Of a DNA stretch of 64,000 nt, positions 1 through 8,976 are shown piece by piece. The translations under genes were made by a program, and so were the position numbers. How positions within the stretch are numbered: the first letter of the stretch is position 1; every line of letters begins with the position of its first letter. The notes beneath the pieces were generated by a model. That model was given only the letters and a program-made list of their open reading frames with translations, did no database searches and was not told the origin of the DNA. The stretch spans positions 3,429,983 to 3,493,982 of the forward strand of contig NZ_JACBZS010000001.1 of NCBI RefSeq assembly GCF_013408305.1, read 5' to 3'. Source of the DNA: Naumannella cuiyingiana. Lineage in GTDB: Bacteria; Actinomycetota; Actinomycetes; Propionibacteriales; Propionibacteriaceae.

Positions 1-996
1 CGGGCGATGAGCGGCGCGCCGATGGCCGGTCAGCTCAGCGAGACGGTGCTGAATGCCTTCAACAACTGGGCCGCGGTCGGCATCTTCGCGGTGCTCGCCG
101 GGGCGTACTCGGGTGCGAACTGGATCGGCAACATCAAGAGCGCCATCCGGGCGCAGATGCGGCCGGTCTTCGACATGACCGAGAACAAGCGCAACATCGT
201 GGTCGAGACGCTGGCGAATCTGGGCACGTTGATCATCTTCTTGCTGATGCTGTTGATCACCTTCGCGCTCTCCAGCGTCGCCACCGCTCTCGCCGCGACG
301 GTGATCGATCTGCTCGGGCTGGACGGCGTACCGGGCATCGGCGCGCTGGTCCGGCTGGTCCCGATCGCGGCATCGCTGGTGGCCGGCTTCGTGCTGTTCT
401 GGTTCATCTTCCGGGTCTTTCCGGAGTACCGGCCGCCGCGGAATGCGTTGGTGCGAGGCTCCGTCGCGGGCGCCGTGGGCCTGGCGATCCTGCAGTACCT
501 GCTCGGCTACCTGATCCAGCTCTTCAGCAACAGCCCGACGGCCAGCCTGTTCGGGCCAGTCATTGCGCTGATGCTGTTCTTCAACCTGTTCGCGCAGTTG
601 ATCCTGCGATTGGCGGGTTGGATCGCGACGGCCAACCAACCGGCCGTCGCGGGCGAGCACCAGTTGGTGGACGAACCGCTGGAGGAGAGCGGTGACCCGA
701 TCCTCACGCCGGAGGCGTATGAGGAGGAGACCGGGCGCAATCGCGACGACGGGGCCGACGAACCCCGGGCCGCGCGGGTACGCCGCCCGAGCGCCCAGGC
801 CTGGACTCCGCCCAGCTATCCGAAGCCGGTGTCGTTCGACGGCGAGCCGGGCGAGTCCGAGGAACTGGTCCGCGCCGATGTCGCCGCCCGCGGGGTGCGG
901 GTCGGGATGGCCGGCGGCTGGCTCGTCGGGATCGGCTCGGGCCTCGGCATCGGCGCCCTGATCACCGCGGTGGTCAGCAAGATCGCCCGCCGCTGA
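1..996 (+). CDS. YihY/BrkB-family membrane protein, 5' end cut by window
   Basis: The frame is open to base 1, so the first ATG at 7 is probably internal and the true start lies outside the window. YihY/BrkB (once annotated RNase BN) proteins are inner-membrane proteins of about 300-400 residues with six helices and no settled function. The visible part has hydrophobic segments near residues 70-98, 112-138, 155-175 and 185-205, a charged Pro/Glu/Arg-rich cytoplasmic stretch, and a final Gly-rich hydrophobic segment near the C-terminus. The tail segment is more than the core family needs and may be a lineage-specific extension. The gene is convergent with the phosphofructokinase downstream. 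Family call is good; start is unknown. Confidence 0.75.
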   Translation, partial: RAMSGAPMAGQLSETVLNAFNNWAAVGIFAVLAGAYSGANWIGNIKSAIRAQMRPVFDMTENKRNIVVETLANLGTLIIFLLMLLITFALSSVATALAATVIDLLGLDGVPGIGALVRLVPIAASLVAGFVLFWFIFRVFPEYRPPRNALVRGSVAGAVGLAILQYLLGYLIQLFSNSPTASLFGPVIALMLFFNLFAQLILRLAGWIATANQPAVAGEHQLVDEPLEESGDPILTPEAYEEETGRNRDDGADEPRAARVRRPSAQAWTPPSYPKPVSFDGEPGESEELVRADVAARGVRVGMAGGWLVGIGSGLGIGALITAVVSKIARR

Positions 997-1152
997 CCGG
1001 CCCGCCGGGCGACGATCCCACCCGTCCGCCCCGATTGTTTCCGTAGTTATGCCCGCTTTGGGCGCCCCAGAGCGGCATCACCTGCGGGAGGGATGTGCGG
1101 ATTCCTTCGTGACCCCGGAGCGGCGCTCGGAGCGAGTCGCCGCGCTCGGGCT

Positions 1153-2358
1153 TCAGCTCGGCCGCGGTTGGCCGATGGCATCGAGGGTGGCGAGGTACCA
1201 GTCGGTCGAGGTGTCGAAGGGCTTGCCGCCCGCGATCCGGTCGAACTCGATGGGCCGCAGCTCGTCGCCGCGCTCGTAATCCTCGCCGATCACCCCGGGC
1301 CGGCCAGCGATCGCGGCCTCGACGGCCGTGTCGGCCATCCGCGAGATCAGCGCCAGATCGGCCTCATTGGCCGCCGCCGAGCGCGAGTAGTAGCCCGACT
1401 TCTGGACCAGCACCTTCTCCGCGCCGAGCTTGCTCTTCAACCGGTCGGCGAACCACGCGCCGGGGTTGATCTCGTCGAGTCGCACATGTCCGAACGGGTC
1501 GCGTGGCACGTCCTCGCCGGCGGCCTCCATCTCGGCCACGATCGCGTCCAGGCCTGCGCCCTCGGACAAGAAGATCGTCACATTGCCCTGCTCGTCCATG
1601 ATCGACTTCAACCGGGCCACCTCGGACTCGAGATCGATCGGCGCCTCCGGGATCCACACCGCGTGCACGTCCCAGGCTTCCTTGGAGAGCCCGATCTCGG
1701 GCAGCCACTCCCGGCCGTCCAGCCAATCGCGGTACGCCCTCGCGGTGGCGGCGGTCAGCCAGCCGCAGTTGCGGCCCATCACCTCGTGGATGATCAACAT
1801 CCGCGGGCCGACATTGTGCTCGGCGAGCACGTTCTGGGCGAACCGCGAACCCATCTCGGCGGCGGTCCACGCCCCGAGGGTCTGCTTGATCGGCACCACG
1901 TCGTTGTCGATGGTCTTGGGCAGGCCGACCACCGTGAGGTCGTGGCCCTGCTCGGCCAGGAAGCGGGCGAGATCGGCGGCGGTGGTGTTGGTGTCGTCCC
2001 CGCCGATGGTGTGCAACACGTCAACGCCGTCCGCGGTCAGCCGGTCGGCCGCCACCTGCAGCGGGTCCTGGCCTTCGGCCACCAGGCCGCGCTTGACCAG
2101 GTCTTGGGCGTTGGTCAGCTTCACCCGGGAGTTCCCGATCGGCGACCCCCCGTACTCGGTCAGCAGTTCGGCCCGCTCCCGGACCTGCGGCGTGATCGAC
2201 ACCGAGTTGCCGCTGAGCAGGCCGTGATAGCCATTGCGGTAGGCGATCAGTTCGGTGTCGGGCGAGACCTCGCTCCAGCGCCGGATCAGGTATCCCAGCG
2301 ACGCCGACAGGCAGGGTGCGAAGCCCCCGGCGGTGAGAAACGCAACCTTGGCGACCAT
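1153..2358 (-). CDS. pfp: Pyrophosphate-dependent 6-phosphofructokinase
   Basis: Reversible phosphorylation of fructose 6-phosphate using PPi instead of ATP, in cytoplasmic glycolysis/gluconeogenesis. The 401-aa product opens with the nucleotide/phosphate loop (TAGGFAP). It carries GGDDT at 119-123 and PKTIDND at 147-153. In this family the second Asp of GGDD and the Lys of PKT replace the two glycines of ATP-PFKs and mark PPi use. MGR at 194-196 is the substrate-binding motif. Length matches the propionibacterial PPi-PFK (about 404 aa). The ATG is preceded by AAGGATCACG, a good ribosome site. Use of PPi fits a propionic-acid-bacterium-like energy economy. Confidence 0.93.
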   Translation of the reverse strand: MVAKVAFLTAGGFAPCLSASLGYLIRRWSEVSPDTELIAYRNGYHGLLSGNSVSITPQVRERAELLTEYGGSPIGNSRVKLTNAQDLVKRGLVAEGQDPLQVAADRLTADGVDVLHTIGGDDTNTTAADLARFLAEQGHDLTVVGLPKTIDNDVVPIKQTLGAWTAAEMGSRFAQNVLAEHNVGPRMLIIHEVMGRNCGWLTAATARAYRDWLDGREWLPEIGLSKEAWDVHAVWIPEAPIDLESEVARLKSIMDEQGNVTIFLSEGAGLDAIVAEMEAAGEDVPRDPFGHVRLDEINPGAWFADRLKSKLGAEKVLVQKSGYYSRSAAANEADLALISRMADTAVEAAIAGRPGVIGEDYERGDELRPIEFDRIAGGKPFDTSTDWYLATLDAIGQPRPS

Positions 2359-2417
2359 CGTGATCCTTCCAGCAGGGGACTCGGTGGCCGCACCCTATCG
2401 GTCCGGCCGGGGGCGGC

Positions 2418-2873
2418 TCAGCCGCGCTCGATGCGGTGTTCCATGTAGACGGCCCCGGGGCCGTCGGCATGGGCGCGATCCTCGGGATTGCTCAGGGCGC
2501 AGGTGGACAGGCTCAGGCAGCCGCAGCCGATGCAGGTGTCCAGCCGGTCCCGCAGTTCCTCCAGCCGCCGGATCTGCTCGTTCAGGCGCGGCCGCCACGA
2601 CTCCGACAGTTGCCGCCAGTCGGCGCGGGTCGGCGTGCGGCCGCTCGGCAGGGACGCCAGCGCGGTGCGGATCTCGCCCAGGGTCAGCCCGACGCGCTGG
2701 GCGGAGCGGATGAACGCGATCCGGCGCAGTTCGCTGCGCGGATAGCGGCGCTGGTTCGCCGCATTGCGTTCGGGGCTGAGCAGGCCGTGCTGCTCGTAGA
2801 ACCGCAGCGCCGAGTGGGCGAGGCCGGATCGCTCGGCGAGCTCGCCGATGGACAGGGAGTTCCGGTCGGGCAC
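2418..2873 (-). CDS. soxR: SoxR, redox-sensing MerR-family regulator
   Basis: A 151-aa MerR-type activator sensing redox-cycling compounds through a [2Fe-2S] cluster. The N-terminus has the winged-helix motif (SIGELAERSGLAHSALRFYE), followed by a dimerisation helix. The C-terminus carries Cys114, Cys117, Cys119 and Cys125 in the exact C-x2-C-x-C-x5-C spacing of SoxR. The GTG start at 2873 gives the canonical N-terminus; a longer upstream-open frame runs antisense to the aminotransferase and is not credible. A TAGGCT hexamer lies 7 nt before the GTG, suggesting a leaderless message. Actinobacterial SoxR usually controls a few oxidoreductase or efflux genes rather than soxS; its targets are not evident here. 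Confidence 0.92.
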   Translation of the reverse strand: MPDRNSLSIGELAERSGLAHSALRFYEQHGLLSPERNAANQRRYPRSELRRIAFIRSAQRVGLTLGEIRTALASLPSGRTPTRADWRQLSESWRPRLNEQIRRLEELRDRLDTCIGCGCLSLSTCALSNPEDRAHADGPGAVYMEHRIERG

Positions 2874-2896
2874 GCCTGCGAGCCTAGGCCAGCCGG

Positions 2897-4030
2897 TCAG
2901 GCCGGGGCGACGGCGCGGCCCATCCGCGCCACCACCTCGGTGAGGATCTCGGGCGAGGTGGCGAGGTTGACCCGGACGAACCCTTCGCCGCCGCTGCCGA
3001 ACGCGGCTCCGTCGCTGAGCGCGACCCGGCCGCGGGTCCGGAACTGCTGCACCGGACGGTCCAGGCCCAGCCCGCGTGCGTCGACCCAGGCCAGGTAGGT
3101 CGCCGCCCCCGGCCGATACACCGCCCCGGGCACGTCCCGGGCGAGCAGCTCGGAGAAGAGTGCCCGGTTCGCCGCGATCTCGTCGATTGCCTCGTCGAGC
3201 CAGTCGCGGGCCTTCTCGAGCGCGGCGACGTGGGAGAGGATGCCGAGATGGCTGGCGCTGCCGGTCACCTCGTTGGGCAGGGTACGCAGGGCCGCGGCCG
3301 CTCGCGTACCGCCGATCGCGACGGCCGCCTTCAGCCCGGCCAGATTCCAGGCCTTCGACGCCGACGTGACCGTCACCGCGTCCTCGGTGCCGGGCAGCGA
3401 CAGGTACGGCACGAACCCGGCGTCTGCCGGGACCAGCGGCGCGTGGATCTCGTCGCTGATCACTGCGACGCCGTGCTCGGCCGCGAGCTCGGCGACGCGC
3501 GTGAGCTCGGCGGGGCTGTGCACGGTGCCGGTCGGGTTGTGGGGATTGCACAGCAGGTAGGCCGATGGCCGCTCCGGCCCGGCGAAGGCGGCGGCCAGGG
3601 CGTCGAGGTCGAGCCGTCCGTCGGCGCCCAGCGGAACCTCGAGAACCCGACGCTTCGCCCAGGGCAGATAGCCGTAGAAACAGTTGTAGACGGGATTGTT
3701 GACCACCACCGCGGTGTCCGGCGGGGTCAGCAGCTCGGCAACCTTCGCCACACCCTGCATCACGTCCGGCACGATTACGGCGTCATTCGGGTCGAAGTCC
3801 CAACCCCAGCGCGTCGCGGCGAAGTCGGCGTAGGCCGCCTGGTAGTCCGAGCCCTCCGGGTAGCCGGTGTCGCCGGACTCGATGGCGGCGACCAGGGTCT
3901 CCCGGACGGCGGGCGCGGGGCGGCAGTCCATCTCCGCGACCCAGGCGGGCAACACGTCCGGGCCGTAGCGGCGCCACTTCATGCTGGTGCGCCGCCGCAA
4001 TTCCGCCAGGGTGAGGTCGAATATCGCCAC
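2897..4030 (-). CDS. MalY/PatB-type PLP aminotransferase, cystathionine beta-lyase-like
   Basis: Fold-type I PLP enzyme of 377 aa. MalY/PatB members usually split C-S bonds (cystathionine or cysteine conjugates) and some act as aminotransferases. Visible landmarks are CNPHNPTG at 161-168, SDEIHAPL at 192-199 and the PLP lysine Lys226 in SASKAWN. The N-terminal KWRRYGPDVLPAWVAEMD is characteristic of MalY over ordinary aspartate aminotransferases. The GTG start at 4030 has TAGGGT exactly 6 nt upstream (4037-4042), indicating leaderless transcription. It lies divergent from the YciO gene and upstream of soxR in the same direction, 23 bp apart. Exact substrate cannot be told. Confidence 0.85.
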   Translation of the reverse strand: MAIFDLTLAELRRRTSMKWRRYGPDVLPAWVAEMDCRPAPAVRETLVAAIESGDTGYPEGSDYQAAYADFAATRWGWDFDPNDAVIVPDVMQGVAKVAELLTPPDTAVVVNNPVYNCFYGYLPWAKRRVLEVPLGADGRLDLDALAAAFAGPERPSAYLLCNPHNPTGTVHSPAELTRVAELAAEHGVAVISDEIHAPLVPADAGFVPYLSLPGTEDAVTVTSASKAWNLAGLKAAVAIGGTRAAAALRTLPNEVTGSASHLGILSHVAALEKARDWLDEAIDEIAANRALFSELLARDVPGAVYRPGAATYLAWVDARGLGLDRPVQQFRTRGRVALSDGAAFGSGGEGFVRVNLATSPEILTEVVARMGRAVAPA

Positions 4031-4087
4031 CCGATCACCCTATGTGACACCCCGCCGGGCGTCGGTCCGGCGGTCTAGGATCCGGAC

Positions 4088-4708
4088 ATGGCGAGGTATT
4101 TCGACGTGCACCCCGACAATCCGCAGCCACGCGCGATCGGCCAGGTGATCGACATCGTGCGCGACGGCGGGCTGGTGGCGTACCCGACGGACTCCTGCTT
4201 CGCGCTCGGCTGCCGGCTCGGCAATGCCGATGGGCTGAACCGGATCCGGGCCATCCGCCAGCTCGACGACAAGCACCACTTCACCCTGGTCTGCAAGGAC
4301 TTCGCTCAGCTCGGGCAGTTCGTCCAGCTCGACAATGCGACCTTCCGGGCGGTCAAGGCCGCCACCCCGGGGAAGTACACCTTCATCCTCCCGGCGACTC
4401 GGGAGGTGCCGCGGCAGATGTTGCACCCGAAGAAGCGCACGGTCGGCGTCCGGATTCCCGAGCACACGACGACGCTCGCGCTGGTCGAGGCGCTCGGTGA
4501 GCCGATGATCTCCAGCACGCTGCTGCTGCCCGGCGAGGAGGACCCGCTGACGGAGGGCTGGGTGATCAACGACGAGCTCGGCAATCAGCTCGACGCCGTG
4601 GTCGATTCCGGTGACTGCGGCGTGGAGCCGACGACGGTCGTCGACCTCTCGGGCGAGGAGGTGGTGATCGCGCGCTACGGGGCGGGCGATCCCGCACCGT
4701 TCGAGTGA
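4088..4708 (+). CDS. YciO/Sua5/YrdC-family protein
   Basis: The 206-aa product has the YrdC fold that binds double-stranded RNA and carries out threonylcarbamoyl-AMP chemistry in TsaC/Sua5. The order AYPTDSCFALGC (about 33-44), the K-H-H-F-T-L segment and the PGKYTFILPA segment match the YciO branch rather than the essential TsaC. YciO proteins are thought to act on RNA or modified nucleosides, but the role is less certain than for TsaC. TAGGAT at 4076-4081 sits 6 nt before ATG, so the message is probably leaderless. The 3' end overlaps the convergent amidohydrolase gene by 34 bp. Confidence 0.85.
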   Translation: MARYFDVHPDNPQPRAIGQVIDIVRDGGLVAYPTDSCFALGCRLGNADGLNRIRAIRQLDDKHHFTLVCKDFAQLGQFVQLDNATFRAVKAATPGKYTFILPATREVPRQMLHPKKRTVGVRIPEHTTTLALVEALGEPMISSTLLLPGEEDPLTEGWVINDELGNQLDAVVDSGDCGVEPTTVVDLSGEEVVIARYGAGDPAPFE

Positions 4709-5403
4709 CGGTACGCCCGCGCGGCCGCCGCGAGGCCGCGGAAGAGGGCGTCCTCCTCCCGATGCTCGGGATGCCACTGGATGCCGAGCCAGAACTCCCG
4801 GTCCGGATGCTCGATCGCCTCCAGCAACCCGTCCGCGGCCCGCGCGACCGGGTTCAGTCCCGGGTGTGCGGCGACCGACTGGTGGTGGTGACACGACACG
4901 ATCGTCCGGGTCTCGCCCAGCACCTCCGCCAGGCGCGACCCGGCGTCGATCACCACTTCGGTGTCGCCGAAGGCGTCCGGGCCGGGGGAGTGCCGCTCGT
5001 GGCCGACCAGGTCGGGCACGTGCTGGTCGAGCGACCCGCCGGCGTGGACGGCCATCACCTGCATCCCGCGGCACACGCCGAGCACCGGCATGCCACGCGC
5101 GGCCGCCCCGTCCAGCAGGTCCAGTTCCCACGCATCTCGCACGGTTCTGGGCTCACCCGCACGCGGGTGCGGCCGGGCCGCATAGCGTGCGGGATCGACA
5201 TCGGGCCCGCCGCTGATCACCAGCCCGTCCAGCCGGTCCAGGACCGTCGGGTCCGAGGCGGGCAGCAGCACGGGTATCGCGCCGGCCTTGGTCACGGTGG
5301 CGCTGTAGTTCCCGGTCAGCAGGTCGGCCACCTCGTGCCAGGCACCCCAGCGGGTCGGTTCGCGGTAGCTGGTCAGCCCGATCACGGGCGGTACGCCGCT
5401 CAC
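4675..5403 (-). CDS. puuD: Gamma-glutamyl-GABA hydrolase, class I glutamine amidotransferase fold (PuuD-like)
   Basis: Hydrolyses gamma-glutamyl-linked amine products (in E. coli, gamma-glutamyl-GABA to GABA plus glutamate), the last step of the Puu route. The 242-aa protein carries the nucleophile elbow LGVCRGMQ with the catalytic Cys and, near the C-terminus, GIQWHPEH with the catalytic His/Glu pair. ISGGPDVDPARY is a PuuD-subfamily signature. The GTG start at 5403 overlaps the stop of the upstream SDR (GTGA), so translation is probably coupled. It is the distal gene of a five-gene leftward operon beginning at 9753. Confidence 0.88.
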   Translation of the reverse strand: MSGVPPVIGLTSYREPTRWGAWHEVADLLTGNYSATVTKAGAIPVLLPASDPTVLDRLDGLVISGGPDVDPARYAARPHPRAGEPRTVRDAWELDLLDGAAARGMPVLGVCRGMQVMAVHAGGSLDQHVPDLVGHERHSPGPDAFGDTEVVIDAGSRLAEVLGETRTIVSCHHHQSVAAHPGLNPVARAADGLLEAIEHPDREFWLGIQWHPEHREEDALFRGLAAAARAYRHSNGAGSPAP

Positions 5404-6179
5404 AGTGGCGTCACATAGGCAGCGGAGATGCCGCCGTCGACCAGGAACGTGCTCGCGGTGATGAAGCTGGCCTCGTCGGAGGCCAGGAAGAGGACGGCAT
5501 TGGCCATCTCCTCCGGCTCGCCGAAGCGGCCCATCGGCACGTGCACCAACCGGCGCTCGGCTCGCTCGGGGTCGGCGGCGAACAGATCGCGCAGCAGCGG
5601 GGTGTTCACCGGGCCGGGGCACAGCGCATTCACCCGCACGCCCTGACGCGCGAACTGCACGCCGAGTTCCCGGCTCATCGACAACACCCCGCCCTTGGAG
5701 GCCGAGTAGGAGATCTGTGAGGTTGCGGCACCCATCACCGCGACGAACGAGGCGGTGTTGATGATCGATCCGCGCCCCTGCTCGATCATGTACGGCAGCG
5801 CGGCCTTGCAGCACAGGTACACGCTGGTCAGGTTGACCTCCTGCACCCGCTTCCACGCCTCGAGGTCGGTGTCGAGGATCGAGTCGTCCTCGGGCGGGGA
5901 GATGCCCGCGTTGTTGAACGCGATGTCGACGCTGCCCCAGGTCTGCTGGGCATGATCGAACAGCGCCGAAACCTGCTCGGGATCGGTGACGTCGGTGTGG
6001 CAGAAGCTGCCGCCCAGGCGTTCGGCAAGCTCCTTGCCGGCGCCGTCGTCGACATCGGCCAGCACCACGCGGGCGCCCTCTGCCGCAAGGCGTTCGGCGC
6101 TGGCCCGGCCGATCCCGGACGCGGCGCCGGTGATCACCGCCACCTTTCCGGCCACCCGGCCCGTCGCGGCACTACTCAT
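5400..6179 (-). CDS. SDR-family NAD(P)-dependent oxidoreductase in the polyamine operon
   Basis: Classical short-chain dehydrogenase of 259 aa. It shows the cofactor loop TGAASGIG, the adenine-site Asp (LADVDD), NNAG, the catalytic Ser/Tyr/Lys series (NTASF ... SYSASKGG) and a C-terminal VDGG. ATG 6179 is chosen because GAAGGA stands five nt upstream; ATG 6185 would sit on that site. It overlaps the aldehyde dehydrogenase stop by 8 bp and the next start by 4 bp, so it belongs to the same translation unit. A dehydrogenase here is not part of the E. coli Puu pathway; it may act on a hydroxylated intermediate, but the substrate is unknown. Confidence 0.85.
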   Translation of the reverse strand: MSSAATGRVAGKVAVITGAASGIGRASAERLAAEGARVVLADVDDGAGKELAERLGGSFCHTDVTDPEQVSALFDHAQQTWGSVDIAFNNAGISPPEDDSILDTDLEAWKRVQEVNLTSVYLCCKAALPYMIEQGRGSIINTASFVAVMGAATSQISYSASKGGVLSMSRELGVQFARQGVRVNALCPGPVNTPLLRDLFAADPERAERRLVHVPMGRFGEPEEMANAVLFLASDEASFITASTFLVDGGISAAYVTPL

Positions 6180-7551
6180 GATCATCCTTCCGGTCGGTGG
6201 CGATGAAGACGTTCTTCTCCTCGGTGAATCCGTGGGCGGCGTCCGGCCCGAGCTCGCGGCCCAGCCCCGATTGCTTGTAGCCGCCGAACGGGGTCCAGTA
6301 GCGCACCGAGGCGTGGGAGTTGACGCTGAGATTGCCGGCGCGTACGCCGCGCGCGACGCGCAGCGCGCGCCCGACATCGCCGGTGTAGATCGAACCGGAC
6401 AGGCCGTACTCGGTGTCGTTGGCCAGCGCGATCGCCTCGTCCTCGTCGTCGAACGGCAGCACCGAGACCACGGGGCCGAAAACCTCCTCGCGCCAGATGG
6501 GCTCGTCGGTGCTGTCCACCCGGGTCAGCGTGGGCGCCACCCAGAAGCCGGGCCCGTCGGGCACGGCTGCCTGCTGGTCGATCTGGGCATGATCGAGATA
6601 GGCGCGGACGCGATCGCGCTGCTGTGCGGAGATCAGCGGCCCCATGTCCGCCCCGGCGTCGGCCGCGGGGTCGGCCACCCGGACGTTCGCGATCGCCGGC
6701 CGGAGCAGGCCGAGAAACTTCTCGTAGACGCTGCGCTGGACCAGCAACCGCGACCGTGCGCAGCAGTCCTGCCCCGCATTGTCGAAGACCGCGCCGGGTG
6801 CCGCCGCGGCCGCCGCGGAGAGATCGGCGTCGGCGAAGATGATGTTGGCGCTCTTGCCGCCGAGCTCCAGGGTCAGCCGCTTCACTCGGTCGGCGCAGCC
6901 GGCCATGATCGACTTGCCGACGGCGGTCGAACCGGTGAAGACGATCTTGCCCACGTCCGGATGCTCGACGAAGCGGCGGCCGACGACCGAGCCCTGGCCG
7001 GGCACGACGGTGAGCACCCCGGGGGGCAACCCGGCCTCCAGCGCCAGCTCGCCGAGCCGGATCGCGGTCAGCGGGGTCAGCTCGGCTGGCTTGAGGACGA
7101 CGGTGTTGCCGGCCGCCAGCGCCGGCGCCAGACCCCAGCCGGCGATGGGCATCGGGAAGTTCCAGGGGACGATGATCCCGACCACGCCGATCGGCTCGTG
7201 GAAGGTCAGGTCGACGCCGCCCGCCACCGGGATCTGCTTGCCGAGCAGGCGTTCCGGCGTACCCGCGTAGTAGTTGAGCACGTCGCGGACGTTGCCGGCC
7301 TCCCAGCGCGCATTGCCCCGGGTATGGCCGGCATTGCGCACCTCGAGCTCGGCCAGCTCGTCAAGATGCGCGTCGACGACGGCGGCGAAGGAACGCAGCA
7401 GCCGGGCCCGCTCGCCGGGCGCTACCTCGGCCCACGCGGGCGCGGCCGCCGCCGCGCCGGCGACGGCCTGGTCGGCGCCGGCCTCGTCGGCCGACGGGAT
7501 CTCCGCGACCAGCTCCTCGGTGGCGGGATTGATCACCTGGTGGGTGGACAT
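6172..7551 (-). CDS. puuC: Aldehyde dehydrogenase, PuuC-like
   Basis: NAD(P)-dependent oxidation of an aminoaldehyde, in context gamma-glutamyl-gamma-aminobutyraldehyde to the acid. The 459-aa protein contains the ALDH hallmarks: PWNFPMPI, FTGSTAVGK (cofactor site), LELGGKS with the general-base Glu, GQDCCA with the nucleophilic Cys, and EEVFGPV near the C-terminus. It lies 33 bp after the glutamine-synthetase-like gene and overlaps the SDR gene. The assignment of aldehyde rests on the operon rather than on the sequence, since ALDH families are promiscuous. Confidence 0.85.
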   Translation of the reverse strand: MSTHQVINPATEELVAEIPSADEAGADQAVAGAAAAAPAWAEVAPGERARLLRSFAAVVDAHLDELAELEVRNAGHTRGNARWEAGNVRDVLNYYAGTPERLLGKQIPVAGGVDLTFHEPIGVVGIIVPWNFPMPIAGWGLAPALAAGNTVVLKPAELTPLTAIRLGELALEAGLPPGVLTVVPGQGSVVGRRFVEHPDVGKIVFTGSTAVGKSIMAGCADRVKRLTLELGGKSANIIFADADLSAAAAAAPGAVFDNAGQDCCARSRLLVQRSVYEKFLGLLRPAIANVRVADPAADAGADMGPLISAQQRDRVRAYLDHAQIDQQAAVPDGPGFWVAPTLTRVDSTDEPIWREEVFGPVVSVLPFDDEDEAIALANDTEYGLSGSIYTGDVGRALRVARGVRAGNLSVNSHASVRYWTPFGGYKQSGLGRELGPDAAHGFTEEKNVFIATDRKDDHE

Positions 7552-7584
7552 GCGCTCCTCATCGAATGGGTTGGTCGGACGGTC

Positions 7585-8961
7585 TCACAGGCGTTCGAAG
7601 CCGCGGCGCAGCTCCCAGTCGGTGACGGCGGCGCCGAAGGCCGCCAGCTCGACATCGGCCATGTTCACGTAGTGGTCGACGACCTCGTCGCCGAATGCCG
7701 CCCGGGCCGCAGCGGACCCGGCGAAGGCGTCGCGGGCCTCGGCGAGGGTGCCCGGCACCCGTTCGCGGCCCGCGGCATAGGCATTGCCCGCCAGGGCGGG
7801 CTCGAGTTCGAGCTGTTGCTCGATCCCGTCGAGGCCGCTCGCCAGCATCGCGGCGAGCGCGAGGTAGGGATTCACGTCGCCGCCGGGTACGCGGTTCTCC
7901 AGCCGGGCCGAGCCGCGGTGGCCGACCGTCCGGATCGCACAGGTGCGATTGTCCTCGCCCCAGGCGATGGCCGTCGGCGCGAAGGAGGCATCGGCGAAAC
8001 GCTTGTAGGAGTTGATGTTCGGCGCATAGAGCAGGGTGTGGTCGCGCATCGTGGCGAGCATTCCGGCGATGAAGCTGCGATAGATCGGGGTCGGGCCGTC
8101 GCCGGTGTCGAAGACCAGCTCGCCGTCCTTCCCGCGCAGCGACAGGTGGATGTGGCAGGAATTGCCCTCGCGCTCGTTCGGCTTGGCCATGAAGGTGATC
8201 GACTGGCCGTGCTGGGCGGCGATCTCCTTGGCCATCGTCTTGTAGACGCTGTGGTTGTCGGCGGTGACCATCGCCTCGTCGTAGAGGAAGCCGATCTCGT
8301 GCTGGCCGAGATTGCACTCGCCCTTGGCGCTCTCCACGTTCATCCCGGCCGCATAGGTGGCATTGCGGATCGCGCGCAACAGCGGTTCCACCCGCGCCGT
8401 GCCGAGCAGGGAGTAGTCGATGTTGTAGAGGTTGGCCGGCGTCAGCTCGCGGTAGTCGCGCCGCTGCGCCTCCTCGTAGCTGTCCCGGAAGATCACGAAC
8501 TCCAGCTCGGTGCCGGCGAGCGCGGTGTAGCCGAGGGCGGCGGCCCGGTCGAGCTGGCGGCGCAGGATCCGGCGCGGCGACTGCTCCACGGGCCGCCCGT
8601 CCAGCCAGGTCAGGTCGCACTGCACCATCGCCGAGGCCGGCTCGTGCGGCAGCCGGCGCAGGGTGCTCAGGTCGAGTTCGAAGGCGAGATCGCCGTAGCC
8701 CCGCTCCCAGGACGAAATGGCGTACCCGTCGACGGTGTTCATCTCGACATCGACGGCAAGCAGGTAGTTGCAGCCCTCCGTGCCGTGTTCGAGGGCGAAG
8801 TCGAGGAAGTACGCCGCATGCAGCCGCTTGCCCTGCAGCCGGCCCTGCATGTCGGTGAAGGCGACGACGACCGTGTCGATGGTGCCCTCGTCCACGGCGG
8901 ATCGTAGGGCGGCGAGGTCGAGCATGCGGGGATTGGTCCGGGCGGGTTCGGTCGCGGTCAT
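7585..8961 (-). CDS. puuA: Glutamine-synthetase-family gamma-glutamyl-amine ligase (PuuA/GlnA3-like)
   Basis: ATP-dependent ligation of glutamate to an amine (putrescine or another polyamine) to start gamma-glutamylated breakdown. The 458-aa protein has glutamine-synthetase metal and nucleotide motifs: AGTELEF, GECNLGQHEIGF, NSCHIHLSL and NINSYKRF. It lacks the adenylylation-loop context of true GlnA. Streptomyces GlnA3 and E. coli PuuA are the nearest functional models. AAGGCACGCC gives a ribosome site. The gene follows the FCD-GntR gene by 15 bp. Ethanolamine or another monoamine is a possible alternative substrate, as in GlnA4-type enzymes. Confidence 0.85.
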   Translation of the reverse strand: MTATEPARTNPRMLDLAALRSAVDEGTIDTVVVAFTDMQGRLQGKRLHAAYFLDFALEHGTEGCNYLLAVDVEMNTVDGYAISSWERGYGDLAFELDLSTLRRLPHEPASAMVQCDLTWLDGRPVEQSPRRILRRQLDRAAALGYTALAGTELEFVIFRDSYEEAQRRDYRELTPANLYNIDYSLLGTARVEPLLRAIRNATYAAGMNVESAKGECNLGQHEIGFLYDEAMVTADNHSVYKTMAKEIAAQHGQSITFMAKPNEREGNSCHIHLSLRGKDGELVFDTGDGPTPIYRSFIAGMLATMRDHTLLYAPNINSYKRFADASFAPTAIAWGEDNRTCAIRTVGHRGSARLENRVPGGDVNPYLALAAMLASGLDGIEQQLELEPALAGNAYAAGRERVPGTLAEARDAFAGSAAARAAFGDEVVDHYVNMADVELAAFGAAVTDWELRRGFERL

Positions 8962-8976
8962 GGCGTGCCTTCTCTC

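Noticed and set aside
5986..8907. A 973-codon open frame on the + strand opposite the polyamine genes
   Set aside because: It is antisense to three well-recognised enzymes, has Arg/Gly/Val-rich low-information sequence and arises from high-GC third-position bias.
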